Origin: Perca fluviatilis
Taxonomy: Eukaryota; Chordata; Actinopteri; Perciformes; Percidae
Length of the DNA: 64,000 nucleotides
Assembly (NCBI RefSeq): GCF_010015445.1
Contig: NC_053118.1
Span: forward strand, 16,815,437-16,879,436
Direction of reading: 5' to 3'
Under the pieces are notes generated by a model. It searched no databases. It was not told where the DNA came from and saw only the letters and a list, made by a program, of their open reading frames with translations. Of the stretch, positions 34,506 to 44,664 are shown piece after piece (position 1 is the first letter of the stretch; every line of letters begins with the position of its first letter). Both the position numbers and the translations under genes were made by a program.

Positions 34506-35481
34506 TGCAAATGTATGTTGTTGTTTTTTTAGGTATAGAAGGGATTTTATTTGTTGAAGGTAGTGCACATAACAGCTATTTTTATAATGACAAAAGTTTT
34601 GTAAATACTTGCTGTATAGCTTGTTTGACTGAGTGTGTATCAAATACACAGCTTTAATTGGTAACGATGTAAACATGAATTGTATATGTTGATATGTGGT
34701 ATTGTTTTGCTTACTACTTGAATTATACTTCACACTGCTTGTTGTAGCTGTCTAAATAATAATGCAAAACTCAACATAAATGTGTATTTTTTTGTATCAA
34801 AGTTTGAATCTCTTTATTATATTCAACACAAAACTCTTTTCTCGAATGCAATTAATTGTGCTGATAAAGGAGATTATGTTATGTGTTTAAATGAGAGGTA
34901 GCTTTGGGCTGACTTGGTTGGATTAAGTCAATCAAGAAGGAATTGCCCCTAAGGTTTTAAACTGAGGATAATAGAGGGAAGCAGGGAAATATACATTATG
35001 AATGGATAGGCATAAATGAGGAAGTAGTCGTCAGGACTAAATGTTAAATAAGCGTTGCCTAAAACATTTCTCCTACAACTGGCTTCTCGTGTTGTTTGAT
35101 GTGTGGCAGGTCAGTGCCCTACATCACACAGTAATGTTAAAAATTGTATCTTGGATGTGTTATGTAGGTCAAGTGTTACCTAATGCAAACAATATGGCTG
35201 CTCTACATGTATCACTACTGGAGACTTAACACCTATTTTAAAAGTAAAATAATATAAAAGATTACCAAATAGATTTAACCACATGAGAGTTAAATACTGA
35301 TTTCTCTTCTCACATAGCCTACATAGCTATGGTACCATATTCTCTTTTCCTAGAAATGAATGCACATCTTTTTGCATTTGGTGTAAACCTCTTCCTGTGG
35401 GTTCCCCTTTAACAGTCCAGGATGTTCATGTTATCATATGGGACCCAGAAGTTACCAAACTCCCCGAGCGCCACTGACCCC

Positions 35482-35643
35482 TTTGAACTCTCTCTCTCTG
35501 AACCCCAAATGGAAGGTCACAGTGGAAAACCCTGTTATCTCCTGTGGGATTGCTACTGCTTCCTAAAATAGCTACACGTGGAAACTTTGGTTCATCAGTA
35601 GCTTGGATCAGTGGGGGACTGACACTGTGTTCTACACATCTGG
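35482..35643 (-). repeat. Right copy of inverted pair flanking ccn3
   Basis: Reverse-complement counterpart of 30117-30283, 2.0 kb downstream of the ccn3 stop. Similarity fades on both sides, so the duplicated unit has defined limits. No terminal repeats typical of a transposon were found at its borders. Confidence 0.88.
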
Positions 35644-35779
35644 TTGTAGCTATGGTGTTGTGTTCTCCTTTTACACAGTGAGAGCAAGCTAAACACTAAA
35701 AACATGAAAAGACGGACCAAAAAGAGTTATTTGTTGTTAGTCTGTTTTCATTAACCATTCTAGTGACATGGCTCTGGGG

Positions 35780-35780
<1 letters not shown>

Positions 35781-35817
<37 letters not shown>

Positions 35818-35864
35818 TTGTTTGTTTGTTTGTTTGTTTGTTTGTTTGTTTGTTTGTTTGTTTG
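35781..35864 (+). repeat. (TCTG)n(TTTG)n compound tetranucleotide repeat
   Basis: About eight TCTG units changing into about thirteen TTTG units. Confidence 0.95.
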
Positions 35865-36887
35865 TACGGTTATATCTAAACAACTATTAGATGTTATTGC
35901 CATATAATTTTGGATACAGTAGATATTGATGATCCTCATTTGATGAATCCTAATGGCTTTGGTGATCCTCTGATTTTCCCTCTAGTGCCACCATGAGGTC
36001 CACATTTGTGGTTTTGAGGGAAATGTTATAATAATATAATATACTAATACAAAATGAAACAATACATGCACTGACATTTGTCATTCAAAATTTTTTTGTT
36101 GGTTAAACTTCATGAAGGTGTATCAATGAGTGTTGGACCTTCCCCTTTTAAGTCTTGATTCAGTACTGCTCAAACAGTATGGTTGTCAAAGAACAACAGA
36201 CTATACAGAGTGGCTTGGTTTGACGACAGTGTATTTTTTTTATCTTGTCTGTCTGTCTATCTGTCTGTCTGAAAATGTTGCTTTAAGATGCTGATATGGA
36301 ACACTTCTGTGAGGCTGTAAGCTACCTGACTACACAATGCCAACATATTGATGTTTAATGTTTACCATGTTGTTAATTTGCAGGTATTTAGTCAGAAACA
36401 ATAAACAAGATTAATCTCTGTAGGAATTGAATAAGAAGTAAGCGCTGCTGTTTGTATGAACGGTAGGTAGATTGCTCCCTCTAGTGGTGTATTTGAATAA
36501 AGTCTATGTCACCATCTTCACTGATCATGAATGTGAAATCACACTCCATTCAACACTTTGTGTGGAGTACACATACTGATACTGAGGTACTGTGCATACA
36601 CTAAATATTTAGAGTGGTTGATTCATTATAGAAATTATGCTACCATCATGTTTCACAGAGATGTAAACTTTATGTAAATTATTTTTTATATTAAATACTG
36701 ATAATTCAACACCAAATAACAAAACAAGCATACAAAGTCCTATTTACAACTTCATTGTGATTTACAGACTCACTGTATGTGAACCTTAATCATTTTGTTA
36801 CACATGGATAAGTGAGAGAAAGAAGATGGTTGTTTTAACTCTCCCTGCCTCTGCAAGTGCATTCACCACAGTAGCAAGAACATGTTT

Positions 36888-38174
36888 CTATTTCTTTTCA
36901 TGATTTAAAACATGTTCTGATAATGCAATACTAATACAAACAACTAATACAAAGACAAAGACAATACAAAGCAAGCAGAATTTGGTATCTGGAAGTTGTG
37001 ACCATTCTTTTATCTTCTGAACTCCCATTTGTAGCCTCTTAGCCCAGCTGTTTTTCTTTGTAGGACTGTGGCTGTAGAATAGGTACATTCTCTCGTTGAA
37101 TTTGCAGCCAGTAAAAAAGTAGACCAGGGTCGCAGTGTCTGCATCAACAAAGGACACCAATCCAGCGTCATAGTCTACAAACACAACGACTCTCTCAGGT
37201 TTCCTAATCAAGAAGAGGTGGACTGGGACCTCATGTAGAGCATTGCAGTTGGTGGCAGTTCCTAACCTTATGACCCAGTTTTCATTCCTGGGGTTAGGTA
37301 TAAATGTCCTCATCCCATGCATCGACTCTTCTATATCCAAGCCGGTATTCCCTTCGGCCTGAACCTCACGGTAGAATCTTCCTTCAGGAAACACCCTGTT
37401 TCCTGGATAATAGCCATGTCTGTTGAATTGGTGTGGAATCCACCAAATGAGAGACGCTTGCATTTGATTCGTGCCTACATTGTTTGCCATCACTTCATAT
37501 TTGCCTTTTCTCTTGGTCTGCACTGTCACTTTTGTCTTCTGAGCCCTCTTTCCACGCTTATGTTTCATTTCCTGCACTTCTGTTTTTTGCTTCCCCATGT
37601 GAACCCTCTTGTCGACATATGCTTCCTCTAAAGGGACCATATCATGAGAGCTATGTTCTGTACACAGGACACAAACACATGCCTGGTCATTCCTGCAGAA
37701 GAGCTCCAACATCCTGTTGTGTTTCTTGCATATTTGGTCCTCCAGGTTATGCACAGGATTAGTCAGTTTGTGTCTCTTTAAAGCTGGAACTCTCAGATGA
37801 GGCTCTAGGTGCATTTCACAGTAAGAGGCCAAGCAAACCAAACAGGTTTTAGAGGCTTTGAACTTGTTGCCAAGGCAGCAGTCACATGGCACCTGTCCTG
37901 GTTTGACTGGGGAATAAATGTTAGCTATCATATTGTGTTCCTTGAAATTCTCCACCACCTCCCTGAATACAGTGTTGACACAAAGTTTGAGCCCTTTGTT
38001 GAACTTCGCGTTGCACAGTGGACACTGACACTGCTCTTTGCCCTCCCAGTGCCTGGTGAGACAGGCCTTGCAGAAGTTGTGTCCACATGGAATTGAAACA
38101 GGCTCGGTGAAAACATCCAGACAGATGGAGCACTGGAACTGATCTTCAGACAGGAAACTGCAGGCCGTGGCCAT
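36888..38174 (-). CDS. TRIM-family RING E3 ligase-like protein with C-terminal membrane segment (428 aa)
   Basis: Single uninterrupted coding exon. RING: C15, C18, C30, H32, C35, C38, C51, C54. Then a B-box-1-like region (about 95-126) and B-box 2 (about C149 to H177), as in fish TRIM proteins. The coiled-coil region is short and strongly basic (about 190-235). A SPRY-like half follows (about 258-385), with RVVVFVDYDAGLVSFVDAD and FTGCKFNERMYLFYS, but the usual PRY start is not evident. A hydrophobic stretch at about 399-418 (CLLCIVFVFVLVVCISIAL) is a probable transmembrane anchor. CTCTCCTCTCCTCTAG two bases before the ATG looks like a splice acceptor, so a 5' UTR intron is likely. Family members attach ubiquitin and many act in antiviral defence; the role of this one is unknown. 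No stop or frameshift interrupts it. Confidence 0.88.
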   Translation of the reverse strand: MATACSFLSEDQFQCSICLDVFTEPVSIPCGHNFCKACLTRHWEGKEQCQCPLCNAKFNKGLKLCVNTVFREVVENFKEHNMIANIYSPVKPGQVPCDCCLGNKFKASKTCLVCLASYCEMHLEPHLRVPALKRHKLTNPVHNLEDQICKKHNRMLELFCRNDQACVCVLCTEHSSHDMVPLEEAYVDKRVHMGKQKTEVQEMKHKRGKRAQKTKVTVQTKRKGKYEVMANNVGTNQMQASLIWWIPHQFNRHGYYPGNRVFPEGRFYREVQAEGNTGLDIEESMHGMRTFIPNPRNENWVIRLGTATNCNALHEVPVHLFLIRKPERVVVFVDYDAGLVSFVDADTATLVYFFTGCKFNERMYLFYSHSPTKKNSWAKRLQMGVQKIKEWSQLPDTKFCLLCIVFVFVLVVCISIALSEHVLNHEKK

Positions 38175-38176
38175 AT

Positions 38177-38195
38177 CTAGAGGAGAGGAGAGGTT
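38177..38195 (-). promoter_or_regulatory. Likely 3' splice site before TRIM start codon
   Basis: On the minus strand a CT-rich tract ends in CTAG, then AT, then the ATG. This suggests a non-coding first exon upstream, whose position cannot be set from the sequence. Confidence 0.55.
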
Positions 38196-40855
38196 TGAAA
38201 GCTAAGAACCATCCCTTTTTTACTCTTAAGTGCTACTGGTGTGAGCCATTTTGTCAACAAAAGGTGCAAAATTCATTGCACGTAGCTAAAAATACTCTAC
38301 AATATCAGAATATTATCAAGTATTTAACAGGGAAGTTGAACGTCACCTTCTTGGATGCTCTGCTCTGCTGTTGTCTGTCTTTGTATGCGAATGGGCGAAC
38401 TTATCTGTTTACCAGTTAAGTTTCATTTCTCTATAAATGATGCAATAGTGCTCCTCCTGCCCTGGCTCATACTCCACCCATCTGCTCTTCCTGCATGACA
38501 TTAACCCCTTATGACATGAAATGGAATATGATTTTGAGCATCATTTCTGCTAATGAAGCCAATAAAGAACGCTTTATTACTACTTTTGGTGTCACTGTAA
38601 GTTTTTGGTGTCAGTGTAATAACAGATCCACTCAACCAAAGTAACACCAACTCAAACCACAACGAGCATCTGCGCCCAACTCAAACACTAAAAGGAGATC
38701 TGTCTCTGAATCAAGTCATTTTGTGTGAAATTATTAGTCTCTGCTCTTAAAGAGTTAACATGAAAGGAGTGAAAATGAAATGAATCACTCCACAAATATT
38801 CTATTCTGTAAAACTGCTGTTTATTTAGGTGGTTTCACTTTAAGATAGAGTGCAAAGAAGCAAGTATGTGTCTGCAAATTTAACTCCAAATTTTACTTGA
38901 TGAATCAATAATGTAATCTGATTACTTTTGGCCATGCATTTGCCTAATATGGATTATAAAGCTGATGCTATGCATTGTATTTCATTCACTTCTTATTTGA
39001 CTTCTATAACATTTAACCACCTATAGTTACTTGTGTAAAGTTTGTTTTTTGATTGCTTGTTCTTGTAATCAGCATTCATAAAAAGTAAGTGGATTATATT
39101 TGTTTTACTGTATCAGTAATAAATCACATCAGTATTTTAGTAACAATGTGATTTAACATTATATTGAAAAGTGTAAGGCCTGCAAAAGATGTTAAACTAA
39201 GTATGCAAAATAAAAAAAAGGATCTTCTCTCCTGCCCTCAGCCAGCAGTCTTCTATCTAAAAAGCACTTCCTGTGCCCTGATGTTTTCACCAAGGCCTTT
39301 CTTTCATGTGCATGCTGTCTGTAAGGCCTGTGTAACCAGCTGTTGGGACAGCAGTTACCACTCTGCCAAACCAATCCTAAAGTCCTGGTATTTGTCTTTT
39401 ACTGTGAAAATCTAATCTAATACATGGTGCAAGTATTGTTAATCATTCTTTTGTGTAGGAGGAAGAAACTATTGTAGTATCTCTTGTAAATTCCATGCAT
39501 CTTTGCATAATTCATTTCCTGTTGTCAGTCTGCCAATAACACACCCTTTGCTTTCCCTATTGTTCCCTCTCTGTCCTGATGTAGTCCCCACCATGTTGCC
39601 CACCATTCCACTCCACCTGACCTCCACACCTACTGTATGTGCACACCTTCTCCCAGTCCCCTCATCAGCTCCCCAGTTGCTCTGAGAAAACATCTGTCTA
39701 GTCTTTGCCTTTTGAGGACACATTTTGATTTGATTTTCAAAGTTCTTCTGCATCATATTAACATGATTCTTTCACGACTCTAGTATGTAAGGCACAAAGC
39801 AGCGCTGCATACATGGTATACATACATTGCAACACATCTTTCATAATCAACCCGATTCAGTGTTATCCCCTCCAGTATTGTCTCAGTTGATATCAACTGT
39901 ATGTGCTTTACAAACATTTTGTATCAATACAGATCTTGGCCTCTGGAGGTTGCTGGAGTTGTTTTAAAAAGATTTATTCTGCTGATTGACAGTTGGTGGC
40001 AGTAAGGCACAAAAAGCGTTTTCATTGTGCCAACAAAGCAGAACGTGAAAGTGCAAGTGAAGACTGCAAGCAAATCAACATGAGGGCAAACCATGCAGAA
40101 ATAATCAGCTTTGCAATTTATCCTTATGAGAATGGAAATGCACTCAATACGCTTATTAGACCTCAGCGATACACACGCAATGCATTTTGGTGAGAAACAT
40201 TGAATGTTTTTTTTTTGTTTATTAAAACTCTACAGGGCACCTATAAATCCTGATTGAACAAATAATATAGTGGTGCAGAACATGTCATAGGAATATTTCT
40301 CCAGCTTTATCTCTAAAAACTTGCATCTCCTAAATTGGTTGCAGTGCTCTTCAACATGGCACTCTCCTAATTACTAGCCAGTTCATAGACCGACAATATA
40401 AATCCCATGTGTGATTGTGTGCTTGTGTGTAAGCATAACTCTCTCTGCAGCTGCTCTGTTACATTGAAAAAAACAAGTTAACATGCTGCTCAGGCTGACC
40501 GAGGATTAAAAAAAAGATTAATTAACAACCTTTAAATCCCATCACCTTTAATAAGATTGAGTTATCTGTTTGTTTGTTTGTTTGTTTGTTTGTTTTGAAG
40601 GTCTTTGCCACAACAAAGAATGTACATTTCCTCTGATAGCTCATTTCCATATAAAAGTAAAAATCAAGTGTTGCTCATACACCTCATTAAGCCAAATTAT
40701 TCTTAGTATTTCTGTTTTAGTCTCTTTCTCAAAATAAACCCCTCTTTGGTGCAGTTCAGTAGTGATGATATATGTAGCTCAGAAGGCAAGCAAGTAAGGA
40801 AGCTTGGCTCCTTTATTATACAGCCTCACATTCCAGTGACTACACAATTTGAATA

Positions 40856-40929
<74 letters not shown>

Positions 40930-41094
40930 ATAGACACAGAAATATGTAATATTAAATCATTAGATCATGCCCTTATTTCTCATATGTGCACATACATCTT
41001 CATACACATCTTGGTTTCTCATGCCTCCTTCATAATATATTTTGGACTCCCAAAAATAGAAATTCAGTTTCTTTTTTTTAATAATCACCATACA

Positions 41095-41127
<33 letters not shown>

Positions 41128-42500
41128 GTATTTCATTTTAACATATTCATTTAATTCAAACTTGTGAAGTTTGAATGTTCGATTTAATACTTTAACCTGA
41201 GCATCTTCATAAAAAAAGACTTTATTATTGTGCATTTAAATAAATAACTAAATGTTTGGGGGAATTAAGCTAAGATGGTCTGTTTGTGTTAATAGCCTAT
41301 AACTTTCAATTTTCAAGATACAAGATAGCTTACTGCTGCATTTCTAGAATATGATAGAATAATCTGTATTGCACCAAGGCAGGACATCTGTCTGTGTATC
41401 AAAAATAACACCCACAGCAAAATGGGTCAAATAACACAGTAATAAAAAAGAAACAAATCATCATCAATACATAAATATGAGTGCAAAGGTTGATAGCCTA
41501 GAACTAAATTAAAATCTCCCAGCATGAAGATATTTTAATGCAGTCTGTTTATTATTTTGATTGTAATTGGTAAAAATGACCCTTGTGTATCTTTTTGTTT
41601 AATGGGCTGGAGGGTTCCAAGTGGTTTCACTGACACGTTTAACCTTACAGACATAAATTTAAAATGCCACCAGTAGGTGTCAGTGGCTGCATTACTAATA
41701 GCTAGTGACGGCTGTTTTATAGAAAATGCATATTTATAGAATCAAGTGTTGTTACATCCAAAAAGCTGTAACTGCACTTAAAGTTCTCAATGAAGTCCCA
41801 GCAGCTCCTTGGTTGTTTCCCCCTGATGTAATCATGTCTGAAGCTGCATCATGGCTTTTGTCTCCATCTCCTCTTCTGCATCCCTGCCAGTCACTGACAG
41901 GGCTCGGACCCTGCTCTTCGTCAAACATGAGCAACATGAGAACAAGAGCATTGATTGTAGAGATAACCTGACACGAGTTGCACCCTGAGTTCACTCATCT
42001 GAACTCTCACGAACCTGCAGGATTGACAGGGCATGTGAAGAATAATAATGATAGAGTCGGAAAGCAAAAGCTCAGAGGAGGGCTCCCCATGTCAGAGCTT
42101 CGTAACAAAACCCTCGCTATCTCTTTGAGACATCAAAACAGGCATAGGCGCATTCCTGTACGCGCGTAACCGGTCTCACGTCTGCAACGTGAACGTGTTC
42201 AGCAGACTGCATGGGTCTCACTGGGAATTGGAAGACTATAAACTCGGTTCTAGTCACATTGAAGATGCGCCTGTTTAAAAGCATGTTAAAAACAGCTACC
42301 GTAATGAAAATGTCCAGTTTTTTGTCACTTCTTCAGCACCACGCGGCCTAATGACTCACAAAACCCAATTCTGGTTTTATTCACGAAATAGACGTTAATT
42401 GCTTTTAAATGTCTATATATTTTAACATCACAATAGGGTTTTTGCATCATTGTAATATTATTAACCTACGAGTACAATTAATACATTTATAGATTATAAA
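38196..42500. other. Interval between the TRIM gene and sntb1
   Basis: No coding exon recognised. Contains TTTG repeats at about 40565-40595, a TA microsatellite at 40861-40929, and a shorter one at 41101-41127. The first part probably includes the TRIM 5' UTR exon and promoter. Confidence 0.6.
40861..40929 (+). repeat. (AT)n microsatellite
   Basis: About 32 AT units. Confidence 0.95.
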
Positions 42501-42599
42501 TGTATTATTGTAGATTGTGAATTTGTTGATTGTGATTTAACTATGCATCACTTGTCACGTCTCAACGTTCAGGGGAAATGATGAACACATTAAGTGTAT

Positions 42600-42855
42600 G
42601 TAGGGTCTGGAGATGGGATCGGCTGACGGCGGGTTGAGCAAACTCCACCCAGCTGACAGGATCCCTGGCAGGCGGAGCGGGGAGCTGCTTGCTCCGAAAG
42701 GGCTCGGGCTGGTTGGTCGGGACGCTTGACAAGTCCCGCAGAAAACTTGAGAGGGGCAAAGTCCAGCCTGAGTGTGAGGGAGACAGAGTGGAAGTTGATG
42801 TGTGAGAGCGTGCTGGGGACATAACCACATGTAATTTTAAAGAAATGCTCCAAAG
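42600..42855 (+). promoter_or_regulatory. sntb1: sntb1 promoter/5' UTR region with upstream ORFs
   Basis: GC-richer than the surroundings with GGCGGAGCGGGGAG at about 42671, and no TATA box near the start. Two short upstream reading frames precede the start: 42798-42824 (8 codons, ends TAA) and 42845-42868 (7 codons), which overlaps the main ATG in another frame. Confidence 0.55.
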
Positions 42856-43402
42856 ATGGCGGTGGTAATAGCGAGTGGAGTTTCAGGTGCCTCCGGAGTG
42901 CAAAAAAGTGGATTTGTGGAGGTTTTGGTGCGGGAGCGTTGGCACAAAGTTTTGGTCAGCTTGAACGAGGAAGCGCTCACGTTAAGTTGCGAGGAAAGCT
43001 GCGTTAACGACAACGTGAACGACAATGTCAACTCCAACGGCGTTACCAACGGATCTTACCTTGACAACAACAACACCAACTCCAACAACGGCCCCCAAAC
43101 TGTGCGCACCGCGTTCACGGACCTCCCGGAGCGAGTGCCCGAGGCGATCGCCAACAGAAAGCGGTGCGTTAAGGTGACCAAGCAGGAGATCGGGGGACTT
43201 GGGATCAGCATCAAAGGTGGGAAGGAGAATAAAATGCCTATCCTCATCAGTAAAATATTCCAGGGGCTCGCAGCGGACCAGACCCAGGCTCTGTATGTCG
43301 GGGACGCCATCCTGTCCGTGAATGGCGTGAACTTGCGGGACGCGACCCACGACGAGGCTGTGCAGGCGCTAAAACGGGCCGGGAAGGAGGTGACACTGGA
43401 AG
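42856..43402 (+). CDS. sntb1: sntb1 coding exon 1
   Basis: Residues 1-182 plus one base of V183; donor GTAGGC after GAAG. Contains the first PH1 half and nearly the whole PDZ domain. The ATG context (AAG-ATG-G) is strong and the initial MAV fits the family. Confidence 0.94.
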
Positions 43403-44583
43403 GTAGGCATGCTGTGAGATACTGAGATACTGTGTGAGATAGGATGACAGAAACAATGTGGGACCCAAATAATGAAGGAGAGTTGCGGCCGGGGGTTAGG
43501 GAACTAAACTTTTTTTTAGCCTATATAAATTGGAAATAGACTATAGTCTACTTCATGCATGCCCCAATTTATTTCATAAACTCCCAAATAATAAGGTTAT
43601 ATTTTAGGAAGTCCACGTGACCGTTATGTGTGTGTAGTTATATATTTTAGTGAATGATTGTACAGGGGATTGTACCTGGGGACTTAAGTGTTAGATCTCA
43701 GTTTAGCCAAAGTCCTTCTGTTTTCAGCCTCATTTTTTATGGAGACGCAATATAACCATACTCAAAGATCCCGGAGGGAACTCTGAACCTTAACATGCAT
43801 AGCATGGGGACCTCATCCTTTAGGGAGGGAGAAATGCCATGTAAGTCTGAGCGTTTCTTATCCCATAGCTTCCTTTTTCCTAGACTGGCGTTGGGCTGTT
43901 TTATGCACATCATCCATCAGGTCGGTGGTCCTCAGGACACGAAGTTCTGAAAATTACTGCAAGTTTTCTATTCTACCTGCCAGTTGATTGTATTCACTAA
44001 GCATCCCAGGTGCAAATCACTCCTTGATTAGAGGAGAATGAAAAGCTGCAGGGCTCTAACTGTTGAAGCCTCTGCTGTAGATGTGATTTACTTTCCAAGA
44101 AAGGAGGCACTGATTAATGACAAGTGCGGAGAAAGAAAGGATGATATTTGTATTGCACCTGCCTATATGATTCATATCTCATTTGATCAAATCTGTTTTT
44201 CTGTTAATTTACAATTTGTCACCAAGCAGTCTCCCAGGGTACAAAAGCTGAAGAAAAAAAAGTATTCTCTGCAAATGTATTTAATTTACTGCAGAAGAGA
44301 GGAAGACAATTTACATAATCATGTACATAGTGCAACTTTGCAGGACACCCTACAGTAGATTTATTTTGTGAAACAGGCGATCCTTTTGTACAAAAGAACA
44401 GTTTAGATTCCTAAGGAAACAATTATTATGCAACCAGAGATGCCAAGGGAGAATCATGCAAGGTCAAACTCATATGCCTCTTTCCCCCCTCACGCTCAAC
44501 AAATACAGCTCTACATTTTCTCAAGCGTCTCACACACACAGACATATACAGTATGTAAAGTCACACATGCACGCATGCACATA

Positions 44584-44664
<81 letters not shown>

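Larger units (their letters stand above)
33529..36887. other. ccn3 3' UTR and interval to the TRIM gene
   Basis: The first kilobase is the likely ccn3 3' UTR. Beyond it lie the inverted copy at 35482-35643, a long tetranucleotide tract (35781-35864) and a TCTG-rich run near 36245-36270. No other gene recognised. Confidence 0.7.

Noticed and set aside
37317..38133. Plus-strand and alternative-frame ORFs over the TRIM gene
   Set aside because: They mirror the 428-residue frame, which alone shows RING and B-box cysteines.
42555..43468. Minus-strand frames opposite sntb1 exon 1
   Set aside because: Shadows of the PDZ-coding exon and its GC-rich 5' region.
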